From the NCBI GenBank assembly GCA_963675135.1, contig OY776123.1, forward strand, positions 2,048,501 to 2,112,500: a stretch of 64,000 nt of DNA. Direction: 5' to 3'. Below the pieces are notes generated by a model that was not told the origin of the DNA, did no database searches, and saw only the letters and a list, made by a program, of their open reading frames with translations. This DNA comes from Galeopsis tetrahit. Its lineage: Eukaryota > Streptophyta > Magnoliopsida > Lamiales > Lamiaceae. Position numbers and translations under genes: made by a program. Below, in pieces: positions 20,815 to 30,880 of the stretch (positions within the stretch are counted from its first letter, which is position 1; each line of letters opens with the position of its first letter).

Positions 20815-22178
20815 TATTCTTCTGTGTTGCGTTGAATAAGCACATCTTAATCCTCTCTGTCCCTGCGACTTATTATTTCAGTATTTGTAGGGCAATAAGG
20901 CGGTCAAGGCATTAAAAAAGGGGGATTTGGTACTTGAGTGAATGAAGAAATTCTGCAAACTGCCAACGATAAAAGTGAAGCTTCCCTCATATGCTCTGTC
21001 CTGTGGTTTGCTTTAAATTTTATAAAGTTTAATTTTGTACTGTGGTTCAGTATTTTCTTTACTACTACACTGAAACAATTGCTAAATTTATGTAGAAATA
21101 TAATTTTGTACTAGTATTTATTATTCCTAAAGGCTATTTTAGGATACTTGCATGAGTTAGAGCTGTTATTCGAGTGGAGTCGAGCCCATTATTTGAGGTT
21201 CGAGCTCGACTCGATAACATTGCCGAGTTAAAAATTGAGCTTGACTCGACTCGTTAACGAGCCTAACGAGCTTAATGGAATTTTTTACAAAAAATTAATT
21301 ACCGAGTCTTACAAGTCGAGCTCGAGCTGGCTCGTTAGTAAATCGAGTATCTAACGAGTTTGAGTTCGGCTCATTAAGCTAAACGAGTCGATCCTTAACG
21401 AGTTTGGCTCGGTTGGAATAACAATATTAAATATAGACATGGACACAAATGCAAATGATCAATTACTATAATGCCTCATCATATAATCATTTTGGTGGCA
21501 CACTAAGAATAAAATTATGTTTATTGAACTGTTCTCCATCTTTAGATTAGAGGGTTTTGGCTAAATTTATTTTAGAATTATTTTAAGCTTTTATATCCCA
21601 TATTGATTTTTTTTTTTTTTTTATATAGTATTGTACATTGTTACTGTGGCATTCGAATCCAATTCAATTGTGTTTTGTTTTAAAAACTGAATTGTAACCT
21701 TAAAATTAAAGTTCGATTTCAATTTCGAAAATTCAAAAATAAAATCGGGTCTTTCCCTTTATTTATTCATAAAAAATTATACAAGACAAAAATTAAATAT
21801 TTTATTTTCTAAAAAAATGAGGAAAAAAAAAACTCCCGTCGAGCCGACTTTTCAAAACCGTAACGTTCCTGTTAGTAAAATGACCAATTTTAACTTTATC
21901 ACACACAGTTAGTTTCAGATTTTTTAATTAGTGTAGTTTAGTTTAATTACTCTGTTTACAGATTTTTAGTTTGATTTTTTTAGCTGGTCTCCTCCTCGAT
22001 TTACAGATTAATTAGTATCTTGCAGATTGTTAGTTTACAGATTTTGATTTTTTTTACTAGCATATTGTTAGTTTAATTTAGTTTCAGATTTTTAATTTAG
22101 TTGTAGAAAAAGGGGCAGATTAAGCTAGTTTCTGCATAATTTGGTGACGCCTTCTGGAGAAGCGAGAAAATATAATTA
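20815..22178. other. Intergenic DNA between the CLASRP-like and YqgF-like genes
   Basis: Holds the CLASRP 3' region, a hAT-like repeat (next entry), a T-run near 21607-21622 and TTTAGTTT-rich DNA ahead of the next gene. No coding signal. Confidence 0.45.
21158..21424. mobile_element. hAT-like non-autonomous repeat rich in CGAGTCGAG/ACGAG words
   Basis: Begins TAGAGCTGTTATTCGAGT and ends near TTGGAATAACA, which is its partial inverse. The interior is packed with GAGCTCGACTCG and ACGAGTTTG words in both senses, like the subterminal repeats of hAT elements. A decayed relative may lie at 16845-17090. No clear target duplication. Confidence 0.5.
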
Positions 22179-23543
22179 ATGGCGACTCAACTCATCAGCC
22201 TAAACCCCCTCTTATCCCCAACCAAAACAACCCCTTTGCAATTTCAGTTTCGAAATTCAGTATTTATACCTAAAGGAATTCAATTGCCTTTAACAACGGC
22301 AGCAGCTTCAGTGCCATGGGAGGAGCGACTTCCCCCAAACGCCGTTCGCCGGAAACATGATCCGTCGTGGCGCGGCGGATTTAGCCTAGGGCTAGACTTA
22401 GGATTGTCCCGCACCGGTGTTGCCCTTAGCAAAGGATTCTCCGTTCGCCCTCTAACGGTAAGCAATATTTACAGATGCACATTTTTCTGTATGTATATCA
22501 ATGTGTGTTCGTTTTTATGCAACTGGTGATTATTCAAGTGTTTTTATGTTTAATTGTTTATGTGTATATGAGATTGGGCTGTGTTGTTGTTGTTGTTGTT
22601 AGGTTATTGAATTGAGAGGGCAGAAGCTTGAGCTTGCACTTCTGGATATTGCTAAAAAGCAGGTCTGAAAATTAAAGAATATTGGATTTATTCTCATCAA
22701 TTATTAGCTTTGAGTTGAACTTTTGATGAATTATGTTCATGTTTTATTAGGAAGTTGATGAATTTATAGTAGGCCTTCCAACGTGTAGTGAGGGGAAGGA
22801 GACGGTGCAGTCGAATAAAGTTCGAAGTGTGGTTGGAAGGCTTGCAGTTCTAGCTGCAGAGAGGTACATTTGATACTGCTTCAACCAGTTTTTATCCGTC
22901 GGAATTTTGTCAAGAGTCGAGCTGAAATCACTATTATGCAATTTTCTTTGAATTCTCATCGTGTTGGTACATGTTTGAGTTTATTGATTGATCACTAGGC
23001 GAGTTACGAGTATTGAATGATTCATTTGAATCATCAACCCTATCTTGAATAATGAATACACTATTTAGGGCAATATAATGTTGATAATATCTGCCTCAGG
23101 GGTTGGAGGGTATACCTGCAGGATGAACATGGAACATCTGTTGAGGCTCTGGACCATATGATAGCCAAGTAATTCTCTCTTTCCTCTACTCGGTAATCAG
23201 CTTTCATACTGTTACTTACTTACACTCTGTTGCTCAAAATATTTCAGGGGCCTCAGTAAATCTGACCGTGGAGAGAAAATCGACGCATATGCTGCTATGG
23301 TGAGTAATCAACTAAGTATACTGCACAAATATACTTCCATTCATGATTCAACTTTAGATATTATGATCGTCATTAGATTGGCACGTAATGTGAACTCTGT
23401 TTTATGCAACGTTGCAGAAGGTGCTGGAAAGATATTTTGCACGTTGGGGAGAGGGAGTTGAACTTGTTGTCCCGAAACAGTTGGAAATGCAAAACAAGCT
23501 TTTGAAAGGGCCACCCAAAGATGTGGACTTTTACCCAGAATAG
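22179..23543 (+). CDS. Plastid-type YqgF/RuvX (pre-16S rRNA nuclease fold) protein, 6 exons
   Basis: Exons: 22179-22457, 22603-22662, 22751-22863, 23100-23168, 23248-23299, 23418-23543; 232 aa with all phases consistent. Residues 1-45 are Ser/Thr/Pro-rich with a plastid-transit look. The YqgF RNase H-like fold follows: GLDLGLSRTGVALSKGFSVR at 71-90 (first catalytic Asp at 73), EFIVGLPTCSEG, an LQDEHGTSVEA strand-helix in place of the bacterial DER motif, and KIDAYAAMKVLERYF, which holds the last acidic site. The C-terminus GPPKDVDFYPE follows. Bacterial YqgF finishes the 5' end of 16S rRNA; a like role in chloroplast rRNA maturation is inferred, not shown. Every acidic position expected for the active site seems present. 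Confidence 0.9.
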
Positions 23544-23917
23544 CAATGTTGATAAGGAGTTTTCCAAGAAATTCCAGCCTAAAGGCTACGTATCTCGATT
23601 CTGCTCAACACTTTGTAGTCTAAAGAACTCCTGAATCGGTCCAAAGTACGACCACCCGTGTTAAGTGCTTGTTCAGAAGCTAATGTGGAGAGGATTGAAT
23701 TGACATAACATCTCCAACAATGCTGCTAAAAGTGTAAGAAATATTCATCAATATCTTCAATTCTTCATGTACCTCACCCCTCATGGTATTAGAGTCCACA
23801 CTTTTAGGTTACTTGAAGAATTAACCCCCCTCTTCATTCATAACCTTGTATTCCTCAACCAGTATTTTCCTTGTAATATGCATAATTATGTTCTTGTTTT
23901 ACTTTTATGTGTTGTCA

Positions 23918-23923
23918 AATAAA
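23918..23923 (+). other. AATAAA poly(A) signal downstream of the YqgF-like gene
   Basis: An AATAAA hexamer about 375 bp past the stop, within AT-rich DNA; plausible but plant signals are loose. Confidence 0.35.
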
Positions 23924-23936
23924 ATGATGTTGTATA

Positions 23937-24066
23937 CTCCCTCCACGGCTCCACCCCTTTAGAAAGTTGTTCATTTTGTCATTTTGGGTGTGACACCAAA
24001 AGTTATTTATCTGTCTCTACATTTTCTCTTTTCTACCTCTCTCGGATGGACGAACGAACGAAGTAT
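23937..24066. mobile_element. Short Stowaway-like MITE remnant
   Basis: Starts CTCCCTCCACGGCTCC and ends near CGGATGGACGAACGAACGAAG, flanked by TA-like bases. About 130 bp, so internally deleted relative to the other Stowaway copies. Confidence 0.5.
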
Positions 24067-24419
24067 ATGACTAGTGAGCACAATTGATAATAACAATGAT
24101 GACAAGAACAAAATTTTATTAATTTCAGGTACCCTCCATGGATTCACCAGTATAAGCCACGGCTATAAAGAGTAGTTTTTATTAATTTGATGGTAAAATG
24201 ATGTTGTATGGAAATAATACTCTAGGATTATGTTGAGCCCCACGAATTCTGGGGGAATGAATTTGGTCTTTAAATTGGGCAATAGGCTTTTGCACTTTAT
24301 TTATATGTATATTATTCATATTCATTTTTACTACTTTAAACACTCTAGTCCACAAACTTTATCATCATAGCTAGCTAGCTAAGTTTATTTTTTAAAACGG
24401 GAAGGTTTAGCTTTCGTTA

Positions 24420-24610
24420 TTACAACGTACTGCAAATAGATTTAGCTAGTTCAACCACAATAGTCGATGGATCAACCCAACAAAGATTACTATTGAAAAG
24501 ACGGGCTTCTTTAGCTAATGTGTGAGCGACCAAGTTGGCCTTTCGTCTAGTAAAAGCCACTTTTACATTTGTAAAATGGCCCAATAATGCCCAACAAGCA
24601 TAAATATATT
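24420..24610 (-). mobile_element. LINE remnant: C-terminal RNase H-like (RVT_3) fragment
   Basis: The minus strand reads TNVKVAFTRRKANLVAHTLA then KEARLFNSN and ends with a stop after SICSTL. VxFxRRxxNxVAHxLA is the hallmark of the RNase H domain at the end of plant LINE-like pol proteins. Only the tail of the protein is here. Confidence 0.7.
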
Positions 24611-27600
24611 TTTCTAATTTTAAATATCATGATTAGTGTAGATATATTTTTCTAATGTTACAAATTGGTAATACAAGGCAAATAATTTACGATGCACTGT
24701 ACTAAAAAAAAAAGCAATGAGATACTCTTTTATGGAGATAATTTATGAGGTGACTAAAAACATATTTTTCCTTCCAAAAGGTGGAACATATTACCTTTAA
24801 AAACATGCATACTTCCATAATTTGAAATATTTATCTCCCCGATACAAACGGAGTGAATGAATTTTTTTCGTCAGTGCATATATATAAAACGATCTCACAC
24901 AATCACACCATGTATGTTCTATGAAACACATAAGATATACTATGGTTCATTCGTAAATGATCAAGTGAACTATTTCGCTTACGTTAAATCTGTCTCATAA
25001 TCGATCATACATTAAACCGTTTCACACGAGATTTTGTGAAAAGGAATAAGAAGGTGTGGCCACACAAAGATTTATTTAAGGCATCAAATATTTGCAGAAA
25101 GTAGTTGAATCTTTTGCAAAGTGTCTTTACATTTATTTAAGTGTCTTAAGAATCCCGTGTAGCACACGCATACGCATGCATGCATCCCACTCTAGCTCCT
25201 AAGGCCTCGTTTGGTTTGGTGGGCCATTTAGATATATGACCACTCTTTTAAAAAGACTACTTTGTCCTCTTATTTGTTTTTGAAAACACCTAAATTAACC
25301 TCATAAAAGTATACATTAAACTAGTCTACAAGCACTATTGCATACATAAATAACATGTATGCACTCACCCCTCATGAAAATCAAGCTCAAAACACAGAAA
25401 AAAAAGTGGAATAATGAATACCCATTTTGCCCTCATCATTTCAATTATAAAAAATTCAATACTAACAAATAAGAAAATAACAATATTTTCATAAAATTTA
25501 ATTATGATGATTTGATATGTGGCTTAGATTTCTCTTCCTCTCATTCATTGGTCGTATGTATGATGTGGACGAGCTCATAAACTTGACATCAACAGAATGA
25601 ACATATTAAATGAATGAGATTAAAGTTTTTGCAGTTCTTTGGGTTGGACTACATGTATTTTTGAATTTGATTTTGGTCCAATAATGGTCCAAATTTTAAA
25701 TTTAGTTCAATTATCTACTATTGCAAGTAAATGATCCGGTCAAATTCACGGTTGATTTGAATTGTACACGAGCTAAGGATTTGACCAGTTTATTTACCTG
25801 CAATGATATTAATTGGATTGAATTCAAAATTTGAATCAACTTATAAAACCAAAATTAAAATGTGTATTCCATCGGAACCAAATTCAAAATTAGTCCAACT
25901 TAAAGGATCCATAACCGGATTAAACTTCTCACAATTATAATGGCATTAATTAATATATACTCCTTTTCCTGGAGTTCCAAACTAACCCCACGCACTCGTG
26001 GTGGATCAATTTTTTAAAATTTGAGACAAAAAAAAAAAAGTTTAATTCCATATAAATTTATAACATTTAGTTCCAGTCTCAATTTAATCATTATCTTCAA
26101 AATTATAATAAAAAATCACAATTTTTGACGTTGTTTCAATTCGATACATATTTTTTTTCTTCTCCGGCCAACAAGTAATGACGTGGCTCATCGAAAAAAT
26201 ATGTATATGTGTCACATAATATTATACACATTAGTTTTTAATTCCACGCAATATTATATATATATATTTTTTTTTTTTTAATTACACATCAAATTACATG
26301 TATTATATGTGCCACAAAAACCACAATCTTATTAACGTTCTTATTGTCTTAATGATTATCTATCTCAATTATAATTTTACATATACGTAGCCATAATAAC
26401 TGAGGAGGAAAGAAACTGTCCAGTTTATATATAATTATTATATGCAATTAAGTGTATATATACACCTAAATTTTAATGTCCAATTTATTCAATTTAATTT
26501 TTTACCTCAACATTTAACTCTTAGAGTTCAATTTTAATGTATAGGTGCAATCAATTGTATTCAAATATCACTGATTAACAACCTTTGAATTTGATGTCTA
26601 TTCTTTCTCTATTAGTAATATACAACTTTTATTCGTCCAAGTATCACTCATTGAAAACATAAACTTTTCTCATGAAATTGTCGCATGTGAAACTATTAAA
26701 ATTCACCAATTTTACTAAAAACAAATTTATACGAATTATTGAGTAAAAAGATGAGTGCGTACATAATTTAGAGCGTCTTACATTGCACCTTCCCACACAA
26801 AAGTTTATCAAATAAATAAATAAATACAAAAGTTAATTTATCAAATAATTTAATAAATACAAAAGTTTTATCAAATAATTAAACACTTTCGGTTAAGGGA
26901 ATATATAATTAAGTTGTAATCATGGAATTGAAACATATTAATGGTGAAATATAAATCCAATTTTGTCGGCGCTGAAGGCAATTTCAATGGACCAAAACTT
27001 GTAATAGCATACTAGCCCATGCAACTTGTGTAATTAAACTATACTTTTCCCACTACAAATATAAAATAATTTGTAAATTGTAAGAAATAGAGAATAATTA
27101 AGATAAATATTGTGTAATTTTGTATTTTATTCAGGTACAATTAATCAAGAAAAAGTGCCTAATTATTTATATTAGTCTTGATTTGTTTTAGATTCGACAA
27201 AAACCTGTGCGAGACGTCTCACGGATCTTTGGATTCCTTTTAATTCATATTTTAAAGTTTTTGGGTAGAATAATCTTTTTTTTCTTTTCAGATTAAAAAA
27301 ATGATAATATTTTTAATAAAAGTGATTATCACTTTTTATTCAAACAATATCACTTTTTATATGAGGGAAAAGGAAGGGAGACCCATCTCACGAATCTCAT
27401 TTCGTGACACGGTCTCACAAGGCTAGCACATATAGTCTACTATTTCATTTAAACTAAATTTCAATTCCTTCATAAAATATTAATCATTCTAAAAACTAGT
27501 CAATACTTTAACCAATATATGACTAATAAAATCTCTAACTCTTGAAATTATGACTAATAAAATTAGGTTGATTCATGGGAATTTATGGTTGAACTCCTCT

Positions 27601-29224
27601 TAAACAACTGCTCTTGCTATAAACGAGTTTATTGTAAAAAAAAAAAAAATCATCAACAATCAACGCATCATCACACAAACAAAGCTTTCTAGTGCGATTT
27701 TCAAACATGATCAAATTAATAATACTAATTAAAATCATAATTTCATAAGTAAATTCACTAACAATTTTGTTTTTAATAAAATGCATACATCTAGTCTAAT
27801 CTTCCATGTTTTTTAATGAACTCGATAGAATCTTGATTTATGAAAAAGAAACCACACAATAATGATGCATTGATGATATATGCAATACTTAACAAGTAAA
27901 ATCACATTTAAGAAACATGTAACTTTTTGAGATATTGACATATCAGCCGCAAAATTAATATAAAGAAGACGATAAGTAAATAACTCCCTATTGGTATATG
28001 GTTAATTTAACTGATCCATGAATCTGAATTAATCACGTGAACTCTCTTTTTTAAATAGTATAAAAAAATATCACTATTTAGCATACAAATTGTCGATGTA
28101 AAAAAATGTTTAATTTTATGAATTGTTCATTTCAAAATTACTAAACAATTGACACTTTGTATGCTAAATAAAAATGTACGTAGTTCACGTAAACTAAAGG
28201 TTGTAAATAAATTATTGAGGAGACCACTCTGGATTAATAAAGTAGGTTTTTCAGCAACCCATTAACTAATTATTGATTATTCCTACTAACCTAGGTGATT
28301 AATTTTATATTTCAATTTTAAATTATGGTAAGATTGATTGAGCACATGGGTGATGAACCTCTCATGATTATTTAAAAATCTACTTTTACTTCATATATGT
28401 TTAATTATAAAATATGGGAGCGTTCATTATAAGCGTCAACATTGTATCTAATTTTTTATTTTATTTTTTTCAATTTTCTTGTTTTACTTTATGTATGTAC
28501 GATCGATATGGATATAATATGTGTTATTATTGTACAAAAATAGTACTACTATTTAGTAATTAAATATAATTAAAGAAATATAAAGACCCGGGTCGAATAT
28601 ATACCTTACAAAAAATCATAAATCTCCAATTTGCACATGCTATCCAGTTTTGTGAAAAATAATTAAATTTTATAGCTATATTTATATGAAAAGAAAAAAA
28701 CAGCATGCAAAATAAGTACATTCAAATTTTTATGTTATATTTCTATCGTTTTCATGTCAATTCATTAAATAGTCGTATGTGACTTGCATAGAATAGGCTT
28801 TCTTGAGTTTGAAATCATATTAACTTTGCAATGAGAATCAAAATTGATACTCCATCTGTTCAAAGTTAATAAGTACGGATATTTTAAGAAATATTATTTA
28901 TTTATATATAAAATGGTATGTAAAATAAAAAATAAATTATTAAGCATAATATTTTTATTTATAAAAGTGTGCATATTAAGTTTAAATAAATAAAAAAATT
29001 AAACTTATTAAATTTGAATGTAGGGAATATTATCTTGCCGCAATATTTGATCTAGATCATTACAATAAATTGTGTTTTTTTTCCTTTGCCTTTTGTGATT
29101 ATAAATGTCAATAAAGTATACACAAATCTATACCTTTCTTTTGTTCTACGCATACTCACAAAAATGTGATACCATAGACAAGTGTTCAAACATAGGTAAG
29201 CAAATGGTCTTAATATATATATAT
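24611..29224. other. Long AT-rich gene-free stretch
   Basis: No coding signal. Contains one MITE (27198-27425), low-complexity A/T runs and scattered (TA)n. 25205-25240 resembles one end of a PIF-type MITE (GGCCTCGTTTGGTTTGG) without a matching partner. 28043-28190 has a weak inverted pair around TTAGCATACAAATTG. Short frames here are random. Confidence 0.5.
27198..27425. mobile_element. MITE copy of the GAGACCGTCTCAC family
   Basis: Ends AACCTGTGCGAGACGTCTCACG and the reverse of GACACGGTCTCACAAGG. The interior has AAAAGTGATTATCACTTTT, as in the RCCR intron copy at 6982-7252. Confidence 0.6.
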
Positions 29225-29424
29225 ATATATATCTTTTTTAAGTCTTTAATATTACTTCACTTTCACACTTTACTTTTCGGGACATTTTACAATAATTTTT
29301 ACATTTTTAAAATGAAAAATCCCTTATAAACTCAACTTTCACTATCCTCAATTTTACACAAAATGTTTTTGATTCACATATACATATAAGTCAATTTTTT
29401 TTTAACTTTATATATAAAGATTTA

Positions 29425-30085
29425 TGTTAGGATTAATGCAATATTGGATGTCATCTAATTCTATCTATCAGAAGAGTTGCTAATTGATCTGATCTTGGAG
29501 TTCAGCAAAGTTGAGTTAAGGAGTAATTCAACTGATAAGGCTTAGTGGTTTTGTTAGGAGTCAACTAATCTGAAATTATTGAGTTTGGACAACTCTGCTG
29601 AAGCAAGTTGTCTGAAGTCAGTTCAGGAGAGTTGGGTTTGGACAACTCTGCTAGACAAGTTGTCTGAAGTCATTTCAGGAGAGTTGGGGCCAAGTCTGCT
29701 TAGACAAGTCTGCTGAGACAACTCCGCTGAAGTCTAGATTTTCAGAGTTAGTTAATTCTGGTTTTTCTGTTAGTTAGTTAGTTGGTTAGTGGCGGTTATC
29801 CAATGCATTGTACATCTATAAATATACCATCTAGTGCATAGGTTGTAGGTTACTGAATTTGAGAGTTTTGAGAGATCAAGCTTAGTGAATACTTGTAATC
29901 TGTAACTTTCATTTGAGATTAGTGAAGAGAGTCTTCTATCCTCCGTGGACGTAGATCATTTGATCGAACCACGTAAATCCCGTGTTCTTTCTTTGAGTTC
30001 TTTATTCGTTTTCAATTCTTTGCGTTTCTAGTTGTCTTGATTTATCGTTTGTGAGGAGTTGCTTTGTGGATACAATTCTATAACA
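29425..30085 (+). repeat. Left LTR of the Copia element
   Basis: 661 bp, TG...CA bounded. Contains repeated AGTTTGGACAACTCTGCT and AAGTTGTCTGAAGTCA words and a plausible TATA-like ATAAATATACC in its second half. Confidence 0.93.
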
Positions 30086-30131
30086 ATTGGCGCCGTCTGT
30101 GGGAACCGAAGATAAAGTCAAGAATCAAGAA

Positions 30132-30878
30132 ATGGGCTCTGTGAAATTGGAGATAGAGAAATTCAATGGTAAGACAGATTTTGGTTTATGGAAAGCCAAG
30201 ATGAAGGCTCTGCTGTCACACCATGGGCTGAAAGAGGCCCTTACTCCTCTTGACCGTGCTGCATCCGATGCAGACAAGGTCAAGAAAGAAGAGCTTATAG
30301 AAAAAGCTTACAACATTGTTGTTCTGAGTTTGGGAGACAATGTTTTCAGAGAAGTTATGAAGGAGAAGGATGTTGCTGGAGTATTTGAGGCATTAGATGA
30401 TCTGTATTTGGCACAATCTTTGTCAAATCAGATGTTCATGGAAAGGAAGCTTAATAATTTCAAGATGTCAGATGATAAAACCCTTGATGAGCAGTTAATA
30501 GAGTTCATGCAAGCAGTTGATGATCTTGAGAATGTTGGAATTACCTTGGAAGATCACAAGAAGTCCTTTCTACTCCTAGAGGCATTACCTCCCTCATATG
30601 ACAGCTTCAAGGATGCTTTGCTGATTACCAAGGAGGGTAGGGCAAAATTCAAAGAAGTCTTGTCCATACTGAAGACCACGAGTTTACATGTTGCAAACTC
30701 AACCAAGAAGACCAAGAACCAAGCTGAGGGTCTTAATATCAAACTAAAGAATGACAAGAAAGGAGGGCAAGGCAAGAAGTTCCATGCCAAGCCAAATCAC
30801 AAGAGAAATGGAAATGTAGTCAAGAGCAAGGCTTGCTACAAATGCCATAAGGAAGGACATTTCATAAAAGATTGTTAG
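30132..30878 (+). CDS. Copia gag-like protein
   Basis: 248 aa from the first ATG after the primer-binding site (MGSVKLEIEKFNG); the open frame reaches further up only via a TTG in the primer site. It carries the gag-like UBN2 segment (FNGKTDFGLWKAKMKALL, MFMERKLNNFKMSDD) and ends in a CCHC zinc knuckle, CYKCHKEGHFIKDC, directly before a TAG stop. In a working Copia element this would run straight on into protease; here a one-base frame offset separates them. Confidence 0.88.
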   Translation: MGSVKLEIEKFNGKTDFGLWKAKMKALLSHHGLKEALTPLDRAASDADKVKKEELIEKAYNIVVLSLGDNVFREVMKEKDVAGVFEALDDLYLAQSLSNQMFMERKLNNFKMSDDKTLDEQLIEFMQAVDDLENVGITLEDHKKSFLLLEALPPSYDSFKDALLITKEGRAKFKEVLSILKTTSLHVANSTKKTKNQAEGLNIKLKNDKKGGQGKKFHAKPNHKRNGNVVKSKACYKCHKEGHFIKDC

Positions 30879-30880
30879 AG

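Noticed and set aside
25205..25240. GGCCTCGTTTGGTTTGG as a MITE end
   Set aside because: No inverted partner within 1 kb and no target duplication, so no element can be bounded.
30087..30131. Upstream extension of Copia gag into the primer-binding site
   Set aside because: It begins with TTG within the primer site; the first ATG in frame is at 30132.
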